Source of the DNA: Rahnella variigena
Lineage (GTDB): Bacteria; Pseudomonadota; Gammaproteobacteria; Enterobacterales; Enterobacteriaceae
NCBI RefSeq assembly: GCF_003610915.1
Contig: NZ_NSDJ01000001.1
Coordinates: 1,302,001-1,366,000, forward strand
Length of the DNA: 64,000 nucleotides
Direction of reading: 5' to 3'
The notes beneath the pieces are model-generated. The model was not told the origin of the DNA and made no database searches. It saw only the letters and a program-made list of their open reading frames with translations. Positions 8,552 through 18,860 of this stretch are shown one piece after another. The translations under genes were made by a program, and so were the position numbers. Numbering within the stretch: position 1 is the first letter of the stretch; each line of letters starts with the position of its first letter.

Positions 8552-11346
8552 CCTTTAATTTCAATAATGGTGTGTAAAACCATGTCAGGAATCACCCTGC
8601 GTTTTTTATCTATACCCTCGAGCCACAGAGCATATTCACTACTTAATTGACGCAAGCGAAATTGGCGAACCTCTGGTAATCCAACTCGTTCTATTGCTTT
8701 TTTTCTTGCATTAAATGAGTATTCACCTTTTTCAAACTGGTTATCTAAATCGGTCTGGTTGGCTGTCAACATGCTTTCGAAGATAGCTTTTCCTTCCTCT
8801 TGTGCGGCCTTATGCATAAGAGCATAGATCGACTGATGTAAAGAAGAATCGACTGCTAAGTCTTGAGGTAAAATATCAAATTCTTTACTACAGACAGCAT
8901 CCCAGACTCTTTGGGATGCTGTTGCGTAATATTGACCGTTGGGCTTGATATAGACTGGCATATATTGGCAGCGTCGCTCATGGCCAGCCACAAGGCGGAT
9001 ACTCCATAATGCCCAATAACCATTCGCTCCGGCTGGTAGTGACTTAACAGCAACACTGGGGATGGGTTGTGCTTCACTCCAAACAGGTAATTGACTACAC
9101 AGCCCTTTTATCTTGGGGTTTTCGAGCGTTAGATGCGTGAAACTTGGCTGTTGCTGGGCGATTTTCCCAATAAAGGTTATTCCACTCCATGTTGCTCCAT
9201 CTGGCCAAGTTAGAGTATGGCTCCCATCAATTTCGTCAGTAAAATCAGCTGTATGCTGCATACTACGTTGCCAGCGCAAGTAACTAGAGACCATGCTCTG
9301 TACCCAATAGGGAAGTGGGTGATTCAAGGCTTGGCGATAGTCCTCAGCGGATAAGGGATCTCCGCCACCAAACAGTGCATCCTGTTGCCGCTTGTCCACA
9401 GCACCATCTCTTAAGGTGTCCAAGGCTTTAGCTAACTCCTGATCCATTAAAGCAGGATCAGTGATAGATTTGATAAACAACTCATCAAACAGATGATTAG
9501 CAGCAGAGGAATCCAATACATCGCTGGTCTTATCAACGCCGAACTCGTCGAGGATAATCTGTAACTTCGCTTCGAGCACTTCGCGAACTCTGTGCTCAAC
9601 GGTATCTTCGAGCACAAAGTTCAGTGCGCGAACGATATGCTGTTGGCCGATACGATCGACGCGGCCAATACGCTGTTCCATGCGCATCGGATTCCATGGC
9701 ATATCGTAATTAACAATCACATGGCAGAACTGAAGGTTTAGACCTTCTCCGCCGGCATCAGTTGAAATCAGAATGCGAGTATCACTGGCGAAAGCAGCTT
9801 GTACCTTTTTACGCTCTGACAGATCCATTGAGCCGTTGAGACTAACGACACTGATGCCTCGTTCAACAAAGAACTGCGCCAACATTTCTTGGGTCGGCAC
9901 AAACTCTGTAAACACCAGCATCTTAAGATATGGATCTCCCTCTTCTTGCTGCAGGCGGTAGAGCCAATCGAGCAAGGCTTCGGCTTTGGCATCATTTTCG
10001 GCACTTACACATTGCTCCGCTAACGCTAGCAAACGGCGCACTTCGTTTTTTTCATTCTCCAACGAGGTTTGGCACTGAGCTAATAATTCGTCCAGCTGGG
10101 TTTGACCATCCAGATCCGCCCACTCATCGGCAAACGCCAAAGGTAATTCTTCTTCTGCCCGCTTATTTTCTAGTACTTTTAGCCGACGGGCGAGGGTTCG
10201 TGAGATGGCCGCACTACTAGAACTCACCAAACGCTGCATTAGTATCATCAAAAAGCCAATAGCATTTTGTTGCTTGGCTTGCGCCTGGTTGTAGCCTTCT
10301 TTAATGTACTCAGTCACCTCTTCATAAAGGTGACGCTGTAATCCATGCTGGGCTTGCCAGGCAACGGCAACCATTTCTGTTTGCCGAGGACAAAAAAGTG
10401 GCTTACCTTCACCATCGATGGCGATCCGTTTTTCAGTACGCACCACAAATGGCTGGACCCGTTCTTGTGTGACCGAGCTTACATCCGGAAAGGCTTCGGC
10501 ATCAAGCAGTGCCATCAAACGGTGGAAAGCATCACTTTTGCCTTGATGTGGTGTAGCGGATAATAACAAAAAATAGGGAGCTGCTTCGGCCAAACCTTGA
10601 CCTAGCTTGTAACGGGCGACCTGGTCGGTGCTACCGCCGAGTCGATGGGCTTCATCAATGACGATAAGATCCCAACCAGCAGCTAGCAGGTCATCAAAAC
10701 GCAGCTTGTTGTACTCATTAAGTTGTTTGAGTGACCATCCTTTGCGGCTTTCAATGGGCTTGATACTGTCGACAGGGCAGACAACCTGATCATAACGTGA
10801 CCAGATATTGTCATGTTCATTCTGTGGTTTTTGTTCACCGGGCAGCATCAACTGGAATGACTCGTTAAAGTGAGTCTGCATTTCGCTTACCCACTGACTA
10901 ACCAACCCTTTAGGTGCACAAACTAAAATTCGCTTTGCCAGTCCGCGCAGCTTCAATTCACGCATGACCAGTCCAGCCTCGATGGTTTTGCCCAGACCTA
11001 CTTCATCCGCAAACAGATAGCGCACCTGTTTTTTGCTCATCGCCTTGGTGAGCGCCTTCAGCTGGTGCGGCAAAGGAATGACATTCGATTCTATTGGTGC
11101 CAGGAGGGTATCCTCCCGCTGGACATTGGCAATTTTGGCTGCAGTGGCCAGGTAGCATAACGCATCAGCCGTCATGATGGTCTGTACTGGCTGGTTATGG
11201 AGATCAGTGTCTAATACCTTGAGTACTACATCCTGTTGCTGCAGCCAGACACGGTAAAACTGCTGACCCCATAGGCCAGCAGTATCAATCACTTTGACAT
11301 ATTGCTGATGGGCCTGACTCCAGGCCCAGTCTCCTACCTGCCACAT
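8548..11346 (-). CDS. brxHII: BREX DEAD/SNF2-type helicase BrxHII
   Basis: A 932-aa SNF2-like superfamily 2 helicase, the fourth gene of type 3 BREX. Seen in the sequence: Walker A DEVGLGKT at about 114-121, the DEAH box at 231-234, SATPHQGK at 263-270, and motifs V-VI STDAGGEGLNL and QRIGRVDRIGQ at about 528-568. The C-terminal third has no recognised motif. The family is thought to act as a DNA-translocating ATPase in the BREX complex. It starts at 11346, 6 bases after pglX, and overlaps pglZ by 4 bases. Base composition is higher in G+C than its two neighbours. Confidence 0.92.
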   Translation of the reverse strand: MWQVGDWAWSQAHQQYVKVIDTAGLWGQQFYRVWLQQQDVVLKVLDTDLHNQPVQTIMTADALCYLATAAKIANVQREDTLLAPIESNVIPLPHQLKALTKAMSKKQVRYLFADEVGLGKTIEAGLVMRELKLRGLAKRILVCAPKGLVSQWVSEMQTHFNESFQLMLPGEQKPQNEHDNIWSRYDQVVCPVDSIKPIESRKGWSLKQLNEYNKLRFDDLLAAGWDLIVIDEAHRLGGSTDQVARYKLGQGLAEAAPYFLLLSATPHQGKSDAFHRLMALLDAEAFPDVSSVTQERVQPFVVRTEKRIAIDGEGKPLFCPRQTEMVAVAWQAQHGLQRHLYEEVTEYIKEGYNQAQAKQQNAIGFLMILMQRLVSSSSAAISRTLARRLKVLENKRAEEELPLAFADEWADLDGQTQLDELLAQCQTSLENEKNEVRRLLALAEQCVSAENDAKAEALLDWLYRLQQEEGDPYLKMLVFTEFVPTQEMLAQFFVERGISVVSLNGSMDLSERKKVQAAFASDTRILISTDAGGEGLNLQFCHVIVNYDMPWNPMRMEQRIGRVDRIGQQHIVRALNFVLEDTVEHRVREVLEAKLQIILDEFGVDKTSDVLDSSAANHLFDELFIKSITDPALMDQELAKALDTLRDGAVDKRQQDALFGGGDPLSAEDYRQALNHPLPYWVQSMVSSYLRWQRSMQHTADFTDEIDGSHTLTWPDGATWSGITFIGKIAQQQPSFTHLTLENPKIKGLCSQLPVWSEAQPIPSVAVKSLPAGANGYWALWSIRLVAGHERRCQYMPVYIKPNGQYYATASQRVWDAVCSKEFDILPQDLAVDSSLHQSIYALMHKAAQEEGKAIFESMLTANQTDLDNQFEKGEYSFNARKKAIERVGLPEVRQFRLRQLSSEYALWLEGIDKKRRVIPDMVLHTIIEIKG

Positions 11347-11352
11347 GATTTA

Positions 11353-14175
11353 TCACCACTCATCATCGCTATCGATTTGGCTCAATGTTGCTGCTTGATC
11401 GTAATACATCAGCAGAATAGGATCTTCTTCCAGTACATTACTTGGCAATTTATCGGCCACGGCAATCAATGCAAGATACTCCTGCTGTTCCCAAAGTTTC
11501 TTAAAGCCGATGCGTACTGCTTCGATGCGGAAAAGCTTGAGCTTTTTCTTAGCTGCTTTGTATTCTTCAAACTCCTTAAGCAGCGATTTTTCGCGCAGCT
11601 TTTCCAGGTCTCCTGTCTTATTTGGATCAGGTATATACCAGCGGTCCTTTGCTTTGGCGACTAATGCAGGATGTTTTTTCGGCAGATTGCGAAGTTCTTT
11701 CCAATTACTAGAGAGGTAAGTGTGGATCTGTTGTGGAACATCATCTTTCCCATCAAAGCAGAGAAAATTTTGGTTAAGTAATTCACGTAGATCTAGCATT
11801 ACTTCATTTTTACTCCACCCACTCAGCTGTTGCATGAAGTACGGGTTTAAATCAGAAAATCCCTGTGGCTTATCTCTTAATTGTTGGCGAAGCCAATCAA
11901 TAGCAGAAGTTTCATCTTTAACAAAAAGTGACACTTGCCCCATTGCTCCATATATAACTTTGTTCTTATCATATTCTGCTGCTTGTTCTGGGAGGAAAAA
12001 CATCCCGTCTCGCTCTGAAAAACGTTGAACGAGCCCAATTTGAAATTCTTTACTATCTAAAGGAGGTAATTGATGACCTTTTCTTACATAATAGGAAATA
12101 ACTTGATCGAAAATGATTCTAGGATCTCGTTCTGGCACTCTAATTAATGTTTGACCTTGTTTTTTTATAATTGGAAGATATTTTAAATGAGTGCGGGTGA
12201 AATCCCAAACACCTTCTTCAGTTGCTGCCTCAATAGCAAAGCGTTTTTCGAAACCATTGCTTGGTTTATAAGCAGAGATTACAAGATCTTGCTTTACTGC
12301 AGTTGGAGTAGTATATGCATTGATACTTCCTTGTTTTTTATCAAGAGCAGATACATTTGCAACAATAAATCCTGCATCGGTTAAAGCAGTTTGTATGTTA
12401 TTCCAAACTGAGGACTTTGTATTAGAAAATTCAACAGTCATCCATCGGCCTGGCTTTAATAACTCATAGGCTCTCCTAAAACATTTTGTCATCAGAACTC
12501 TGTATTCATTAATCCCTTTACTTTGGGTTGAGTTCTCAATTGCTTCGTCAATATTGTTAGTACAAACACCAAGCCATGATTCCCATAAAAAATTCATTTC
12601 AGAGTAATTTATATTTGCACCGAATGGAGGATCAATAAAAATATAATCTAAACTATTGTTTTCCATTTCGATTGATGTCGTAGAGGATGCCGAAATTACA
12701 GTATTGCCAAAAGCACCCACATTCAAAGCCGTGGAGTTAGAACGACTTTTAATCTGCGAAAATATTGATACTTCACTATGAATTGATGGGTTATAGAGTG
12801 TTCCACTTCTATCTTTTCCTACCCATCCGCCTCTATTATTGCCTTTCATTGCTGCAAAATAATTTGACATTAAGGGAGCGCAAAGAAGAGATGATTTAAA
12901 CATCATGGATGTAAGCATAAAGTAAAAGGGATTGCTCATTGCCAGTTCCCAAAAACGTGAGAAGACTAAGAGGTTTCTTCTTGTAAAATAATGATGAACC
13001 CGAGTCATCCCTGCTGAATCATTTCTACGAGACTCTTTTCCTTCTGGCATTCTTGCAGTAGGATATTTTATGATTGTATCAAGTTCATCGATCTTATCAA
13101 TTAGTTCAATGTCAGCTCTGTCTGGTTTCTTATCAAATCTCTTTCCATCAATGGAATAATTGATCAATGTAGGTACAATCTTTGCTTGCTTAGATGTTAC
13201 GTTCATCTTCTTATCAAAGACTGTGTTAAATGAACGGGCCATAATTTTTTTGCTCAAAAGAATTGAGCAATGTGGACATGGAAATTCTTCTTTAACCTTA
13301 TCAGCTTGCGGGTCTACTGATTCATTCCAAAAAATGACCTCTTTCGCACATTCAGGGCAGATAAAAACATCTGACCAAATTGTATAATTTATTTTAGCTA
13401 TGCGGCCATCTGTGTGCTTTGTTTCATACATCCAACCAAGTTCATTCTCCACTATATTTATAGAGTTCATAACTTCATTATGAAATTCATCAATGTCTAT
13501 AGGTGTGTTGTAATTGTACGAAATAAAAGTGGCTGCTGTTGATAAATCATTGAGAATAGTTTTTCGAACTCCAAGTTTAGAGAATGGTTTCCATGTTTTT
13601 TTCCCATTTTCGTCAAATGCTTCCTCCAATATAGAACCATCAGCATTAACCTGGAAACCTAGAGAAACAACAACTTCCCGGTCCCCACACATGTGTGCTG
13701 CGACTGCAGTCATCCCAGTCCCACAAAAACCGTCGAAAACTATATCTCCAGGACTGGTATAATGAAGGATATAACGCATAATTGCCTTATGCGGTACCTT
13801 GGTGTGGTAGGAATGAGCATTGTAAATTGGATCATTTTTTCCTTCACTGACATCTGCCGCAAAAGGCTCTCGGTGATATTCATCAATACATTTTGATTTT
13901 TGTGACTCCCATTCTGCAACAAAATCCTTAATCCAAGGATTTGGGCATGCAGTGTAATAAGGAGGATCACTTAGATTTAATATATCCTTATCATTACCAA
14001 TGGGAAAACCTTCTATTTTGCGAAATTCTGGGTCCTTGAGCTTTTCCGCCAGCAATGCCAAAAAATATTCGCGGCGTTCCTGATCGTTAGGAAAAGTTTT
14101 TCCTAAGCAGGTCACTGGGCCTGCTATTTTTACCTGCTGTGAGCTATCGCTGGAGAATAAACTGTCTTGTTGCAT
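11353..14175 (-). CDS. pglXI: BREX adenine-specific DNA methyltransferase PglXI
   Basis: PglX methylates a non-palindromic host motif so that BREX spares self DNA. This 940-aa protein has the permuted beta-class order: motif IV DPPYY at about 70-74 comes before the S-adenosylmethionine motif FDGFCGTGM at about 147-155. A zinc-ribbon-like pair CPEC (273-276) and CPHC (300-303) follows, and a second DPPF motif lies near the middle. This is the DUF1156-like architecture expected of type 3 systems. It sits 48 bases after brxC and 6 bases before brxHII. The middle of the gene is markedly AT-richer than its 3' end, which may mark the exchangeable target-recognition part. Confidence 0.92.
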   Translation of the reverse strand: MQQDSLFSSDSSQQVKIAGPVTCLGKTFPNDQERREYFLALLAEKLKDPEFRKIEGFPIGNDKDILNLSDPPYYTACPNPWIKDFVAEWESQKSKCIDEYHREPFAADVSEGKNDPIYNAHSYHTKVPHKAIMRYILHYTSPGDIVFDGFCGTGMTAVAAHMCGDREVVVSLGFQVNADGSILEEAFDENGKKTWKPFSKLGVRKTILNDLSTAATFISYNYNTPIDIDEFHNEVMNSINIVENELGWMYETKHTDGRIAKINYTIWSDVFICPECAKEVIFWNESVDPQADKVKEEFPCPHCSILLSKKIMARSFNTVFDKKMNVTSKQAKIVPTLINYSIDGKRFDKKPDRADIELIDKIDELDTIIKYPTARMPEGKESRRNDSAGMTRVHHYFTRRNLLVFSRFWELAMSNPFYFMLTSMMFKSSLLCAPLMSNYFAAMKGNNRGGWVGKDRSGTLYNPSIHSEVSIFSQIKSRSNSTALNVGAFGNTVISASSTTSIEMENNSLDYIFIDPPFGANINYSEMNFLWESWLGVCTNNIDEAIENSTQSKGINEYRVLMTKCFRRAYELLKPGRWMTVEFSNTKSSVWNNIQTALTDAGFIVANVSALDKKQGSINAYTTPTAVKQDLVISAYKPSNGFEKRFAIEAATEEGVWDFTRTHLKYLPIIKKQGQTLIRVPERDPRIIFDQVISYYVRKGHQLPPLDSKEFQIGLVQRFSERDGMFFLPEQAAEYDKNKVIYGAMGQVSLFVKDETSAIDWLRQQLRDKPQGFSDLNPYFMQQLSGWSKNEVMLDLRELLNQNFLCFDGKDDVPQQIHTYLSSNWKELRNLPKKHPALVAKAKDRWYIPDPNKTGDLEKLREKSLLKEFEEYKAAKKKLKLFRIEAVRIGFKKLWEQQEYLALIAVADKLPSNVLEEDPILLMYYDQAATLSQIDSDDEW

Positions 14176-14223
14176 CGTGCTTCCTATATCGGGTACGGCC
14201 TATGTCATACCCGCAATTATAAA

Positions 14224-17200
14224 TTAATCTATAATGATACGAATTTTATTGAGGTCTTTACCCTGACAGAGCTTGTCGAGTAGCCGATTAAAGCGCTCAG
14301 CTATTTCATCACGGCTCTGAGGAAGACCTTGGCCGAGGGCATTAATAAGTTCGGCTGAGTTAATCCGTAGCTCTTCCAACCCTGCTAACACTAGATTTAC
14401 CGCTTGCACAAAGGTGGAGTCCAATAGTTCGGGCAACTGGCCTTTCTGAATAAAGTCATGAATTAACTGTGCCTGATTGGGTTTGAGCAGACCGAGGTTA
14501 ATAAACGGATCATCGAGTAGACTATTCAGGTTACTAAGCCAATCGCTTTGTAAACTGTCTAGCCGTTGTTCCAGATTATTTAATTGTTCACTGGCCGGAG
14601 CCTTGCTGCTTTCTTGACGAGCATTGAATTCTACCGGATTGGCATTCATTGCCAGCTGTTTGGGATCTATGGGCTTAGCTGTTTGTAATTGTGCCGCATC
14701 TTTACGCCAATCAGCCAGCTGTTGGGCAGGGAGCAAGGTGATGCCACTCAATATATCCAGTTCTGCAAGGCGTTCGTCGCTTAGCAGTTTGGATTTAGTT
14801 TTCTCTTCTCTGCTGTCGAGACGCGCTCGAATATAGAGTTCAATATAGTGCTTGGCATACTCCGTTTTTAGCCCAGTCAAAACAGCGATCTGCGTTGCTT
14901 TGAAGTGTTCATCACATCGTAATGAAGGATCCGCGAAACCTTGTCTTAGCCCATCTCGAGCCAATTTTACTTGTTCTTGCCACATGTGCTGCTCAGGTAG
15001 TACCAACTGAGCCTCTTTTAGGTAAGTACATAATGGGGTCAGATCGTTGACTGCCGCTTTGAGTTGCACAAAATTTCGCCATGCGTGAAGCATTTGCTGG
15101 AAACAGGCAATTTCTGAAGCCGTCACCTTGAGGTTTTTAAGCTTGCCTGGTTTGTCATAGCGCTGGATTGTTTCCAAAAAGTTTTTAAGCTCAGCTAGTT
15201 GTGTTGACAGTGTTTGCTCTTCACTTTCTTCCAGAACTAATTGTCCCCATAACGGCAAACGTTCTTTGACACTTTGCTGCCCTTTGACTAGTTCGTTAAT
15301 CAGCAATTCTGTGCGCTTTAACATTTCGCGTACGATGCTATCGTCACCTTGCTGGATCGTGGTAGCTAAACCGTCATTCATGTCCAACAGAGTAAGTAGG
15401 GCTTTTAATGCGGTGACATTAAAATCCTTGGGCGATTGGATATGTTTAAAGTCTTTCAGTACATCAAATGCAATGGATTTGAATTTGACGACATCACTGG
15501 CAGTCAGGGTATGGCCGACCACTACTAATTCAAGCTCGCCGCTATAAACCAAACAGGCGATCAGGACTAACAGCCATTCCGGTTCTAGTCGGAAGCTTTC
15601 TGGCTTAAAATAGAGTCGGGAATTGATTGCCTCCAGCAGTTCTGCCTGATTGGCCACCTGGCCCTGTGGCTTGCTTTGCAAAACAGCTAAAACCGCCTGG
15701 GCATAGCGTGATTGTAGCGGAGAAATTTTATCGCCATCCAATAATTCAAGTGCGTCAAGGACGGCATTAGCTCGCTTGGTCGTAGCGCCACCGGAGACAA
15801 CACTTAACGCATCTTTGGCTGCGCTTTCTATGTTTTCATAGGTGATCCACTGACTAAAAGTAGGATACTCGGGTGCTAATGAAACAAAGTGATTAGCCAA
15901 GATATGACTGGCAACGGATTCAAAAATATCCTTGAGGCTGCCAATTTGGCTATCGCCGAGCCCAGAAATGTTGCGGACAGAGGTACCTTTGAGCCAGTCC
16001 ATCATTGGCTTGCTTTGCCCATTGTATTGAGCAATGTAGGCATCTTTGAAATGGCTCTTTAGCCAAGTCTGCATCTCTCTCAGATAACCATCCGCTTTAA
16101 GTTTGTAGACATTCTTGGCGTTACCTGTAGCAGAAGCATGTAAATCGATAGCAGCTGCATAGTAGTTCAGGCTGCGATCAAATTCACCGTCAGCATTTTG
16201 CAGAATAAATAGCACTTCATCGCTGCGGATGTGCTCTTTTTTCTGTTTTGGCGGGTTGTATGGCTGTATGAAGTACATGTAATAATCGAGCGGCGGCTTG
16301 GCTGTTTCTCGTTCATTAGGCGAGCCTAAGAACATCCATCCTGGACGATTAACATTTCGATCCAACCATTTCAGCTCGTGCCGCCACATCTGAATATTAG
16401 GTTGCTGCATATCAGTTTCTTCCAGGATCTGCAGCATAGCTTCACGATAGGCACCGTTACGACTATCATCCGTAAGCAAGGGAATCTTGTTTTCGATATA
16501 AGCATCAAAGTCTTCAGTCTTTTTCAAATCCAAAAAGAACTGATCGTTTGCCTTGTTCTTTGAAAAGAACTGACCATTGACGGTTTTTCGGATCTTCGTC
16601 AGTACAGCAACAATCTGAGTTTCAAGGTTTTTACTCTTTTCACCAGACAACTGCTCGATACCCGGCAGATAGAGACAGAGTGAATCACGCAATTCAGCAG
16701 CGGTTGCTCCCATCTCGTTATAAACATCGCCAACAGTCAAACGATGGATTGCCAAACCGGCTACTAGGCGTTTGGCAAAGTCTACTTCGGTCGCGTTTGG
16801 ATAGGCTTGGTCAATACGTGTAAACAGGGTTTCACCGACATCAATGACCTGGCCGACATCAGGGTTGGTCTTGGCGCTGGGATCGCTTCTGAGTTCATCC
16901 CAGTAGGTGTCATATGAAAATACACCCGGCTTATCAATGGGAACTTGCTGATCCATTAAAGCTTGCATCTGTCGTGAGAGGCTGCGCAATACCTGACGTT
17001 GTTCGATACCTGCGCCATGTACTCGCTCAAAAGTATTAATGTAGTCAGGATGAACAGGGAACATCCGAACAAATTCGTCGAGCCGTTCATTCATACGATC
17101 AAAACAAGGCGTGAATTGTTGTAGATACTCACGGATCCAATGTAATTGCTGGGCATCTTTCTTGAGTAGGCGTTCAGCGACTACATATTTGATATCGTCA

Positions 17201-17949
17201 CGAGTGATCAATACCTGTTCTGCACGGTCACGAATGCGTTTGACTTCTTGCGTTGCAAAAGCGAGCTGAGTGCTGTCGAAAATGGCTTCTTGAACGCCGC
17301 AAATAAAACGAAAACGTGTGCCATCGATCACCTCTCCCATGACGCGCATCATGGCCATATCCAACGGAAGCTGCTGCTGGTTGCGAGAGCGGAGGTAGTC
17401 GAGGATTTCATCGCAAATTAAAAGCAAACCTTGATCTGGATAACGTTGATGAAATAGTGCCATCATCTCTTCAAAGTAGGGCTTGTGATTGGATGAAATT
17501 TCTTCCATTGCTGGAAATTGGTAATCAATCCCCATCTCTGCCAAGCTAGATGTCAGGTTGTCTGTGACAATATCCGCAAAAGCTTTTTTGCTAGCTCCAA
17601 CCTCAAAGCGGATAACTTTAAATTTTCCGGCAATTTTGCCAGCAGCCTGGCGAACTTTGTCATTAGTAATGAATTTTGCAAGTTCAGGGAACTCAGCAAC
17701 TGCTGAGACCACTGACATCAGGTGTGATTTACCTGAGCCGTAGTTACCGACAACCCAGAGAGATTTATTATCAACTGATTCTTCAAACTGCAACTGTGGA
17801 ATGATGATGTCCGCCAGTTTTAGTGCCATCTTGTCCGAGATAACATAAGACGCCACCAACTGCTGAGCTTTGTGCTGTTCAGCAGACTCCTTGAGTTTGA
17901 TGATAGTTGTGACGGGCTCAAATTGAATGAGCTCTCCGTACTTTTTCAT
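14224..17949 (-). CDS. brxC: BREX ATPase BrxC/PglY-type (DUF6079 family)
   Basis: A 1241-aa AAA-type ATPase, the largest BREX protein, thought to assemble on DNA with PglX and PglZ. Walker A is GNYGSGKS at about 68-75 and Walker B LLLICDE at about 175-181, followed by a long helical C-terminal region. It starts MKKYGELIQF and overlaps the upstream brxF by 4 bases (ATGA). The length is typical of BrxC/PglY (about 1200 aa). The order brxF-brxC-pglX-brxHII-pglZ-brxA defines type 3 BREX. Confidence 0.92.
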   Translation of the reverse strand: MKKYGELIQFEPVTTIIKLKESAEQHKAQQLVASYVISDKMALKLADIIIPQLQFEESVDNKSLWVVGNYGSGKSHLMSVVSAVAEFPELAKFITNDKVRQAAGKIAGKFKVIRFEVGASKKAFADIVTDNLTSSLAEMGIDYQFPAMEEISSNHKPYFEEMMALFHQRYPDQGLLLICDEILDYLRSRNQQQLPLDMAMMRVMGEVIDGTRFRFICGVQEAIFDSTQLAFATQEVKRIRDRAEQVLITRDDIKYVVAERLLKKDAQQLHWIREYLQQFTPCFDRMNERLDEFVRMFPVHPDYINTFERVHGAGIEQRQVLRSLSRQMQALMDQQVPIDKPGVFSYDTYWDELRSDPSAKTNPDVGQVIDVGETLFTRIDQAYPNATEVDFAKRLVAGLAIHRLTVGDVYNEMGATAAELRDSLCLYLPGIEQLSGEKSKNLETQIVAVLTKIRKTVNGQFFSKNKANDQFFLDLKKTEDFDAYIENKIPLLTDDSRNGAYREAMLQILEETDMQQPNIQMWRHELKWLDRNVNRPGWMFLGSPNERETAKPPLDYYMYFIQPYNPPKQKKEHIRSDEVLFILQNADGEFDRSLNYYAAAIDLHASATGNAKNVYKLKADGYLREMQTWLKSHFKDAYIAQYNGQSKPMMDWLKGTSVRNISGLGDSQIGSLKDIFESVASHILANHFVSLAPEYPTFSQWITYENIESAAKDALSVVSGGATTKRANAVLDALELLDGDKISPLQSRYAQAVLAVLQSKPQGQVANQAELLEAINSRLYFKPESFRLEPEWLLVLIACLVYSGELELVVVGHTLTASDVVKFKSIAFDVLKDFKHIQSPKDFNVTALKALLTLLDMNDGLATTIQQGDDSIVREMLKRTELLINELVKGQQSVKERLPLWGQLVLEESEEQTLSTQLAELKNFLETIQRYDKPGKLKNLKVTASEIACFQQMLHAWRNFVQLKAAVNDLTPLCTYLKEAQLVLPEQHMWQEQVKLARDGLRQGFADPSLRCDEHFKATQIAVLTGLKTEYAKHYIELYIRARLDSREEKTKSKLLSDERLAELDILSGITLLPAQQLADWRKDAAQLQTAKPIDPKQLAMNANPVEFNARQESSKAPASEQLNNLEQRLDSLQSDWLSNLNSLLDDPFINLGLLKPNQAQLIHDFIQKGQLPELLDSTFVQAVNLVLAGLEELRINSAELINALGQGLPQSRDEIAERFNRLLDKLCQGKDLNKIRIIID

Positions 17950-18464
17950 TTATATTCCCTCTGCTCAACAAAATGAATGATCGGCAGATTTGCCAGCTCA
18001 TTCGCTGTGTAAGATTGATAATCGGCCCTTCCCGGAACTGAAAAGGTTAAAAATTGTTCTGTAATCTGCCCTGGCCAGATAGCGATGATAGGCTTGATTC
18101 GCGCTAGCTCTTGTAGCTGGCGCAAAGGATCTAGTTCCAAAGATGGTTCAAATAGAGCTTGAATCCTGTCAATCCATACTACTTCAGACGCTATGCAATT
18201 TAGCATTTGAGTGAGGATATCTGGAGCCTTACTGGATCGATCACCACGTGATAGCGGTAGCAAGTGTTCACATAGCTGTTCAGATAGCTCGAGCAACGTT
18301 ATCTCTTCTGACAGCTGAGAAGGCAATATGCCTTGTTCAGTTGAGTTGACGATTAGCACTAGCGAGCTAGCTTGGTCACACAATCTCAAAAGGGCTGAGT
18401 TGGTTTGATTAAGCAGATCGTAAGTCGAGGATACGATTGTAGTATGGATGTTTTGACCAATCAT
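17946..18464 (-). CDS. brxF: BREX-3 protein BrxF, apparently without a P-loop
   Basis: The 172-aa first gene of the operon. Its second half matches BrxF as I know the family: VWIDRIQALFEPSLELDPL corresponds to the family's hydrophobic-D-I-E-LF...DPL block, followed by an IWPGQ segment and FSVPGRADY. BrxF is usually a small P-loop ATPase. Here the region where GxxxxGK(S/T) is expected reads LIVNSTEQGILPSQ, with no lysine and no Walker A. The protein may be a structural or regulatory derivative, or nucleotide binding may be lost. It overlaps brxC by 4 bases. The start ATG has only a weak ribosome binding site. Confidence 0.8.
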   Translation of the reverse strand: MIGQNIHTTIVSSTYDLLNQTNSALLRLCDQASSLVLIVNSTEQGILPSQLSEEITLLELSEQLCEHLLPLSRGDRSSKAPDILTQMLNCIASEVVWIDRIQALFEPSLELDPLRQLQELARIKPIIAIWPGQITEQFLTFSVPGRADYQSYTANELANLPIIHFVEQREYK

Positions 18465-18860
18465 TTGTCTGGCTTAATTACGTGAACTTATGGGCATATT
18501 CTAGCGAGTTAGCAACTGTTTGTCTCAATCGTGAAAACATCACACCAGTTAGGCATTTAATCCGATAGCCACTGGCGATTACATCCATGACAAAATCCAT
18601 TGACTACGTCTGGTGATGACCAGCACGTAGTACTAGAGGCAGATGCTGGGTTTACAGACCGATACGGCGTCATTTGCATTTTAAACGCAGCCCGCTGAGG
18701 TGATTAAGACGATAAACCAGCTTGTAGCTAATATGAAAAACCTCACTGTGCAGAAGTTGCTTTATGCTCCGATAGTTCTTTGTAGTGTCTGGCTGGTTAA
18801 CGTCCAGGGTATAAGCAGTTCTAATAAGGTAAAGAATTAAGTTCCTTACACAAAGGAGCA
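18465..18860. other. Intergenic region upstream of the BREX operon
   Basis: 396 bases without a convincing gene. A 64-codon minus-strand frame (18670-18864) has no family signal. The minus-strand BREX promoter should be here. The best sigma-70 candidate I see is TTGAGA (18523-18528) with TAGAAT (18498-18503), but the 19-base spacing is long, so this is weak. No obvious operator repeat or terminator for the helicase gene upstream was seen. Confidence 0.4.

Noticed and set aside
5154..18464. DISARM system (helicase plus methyltransferase)
   Set aside because: The PglZ, BrxC, BrxA and BrxF components identify BREX type 3; no DrmA/DrmB is present.
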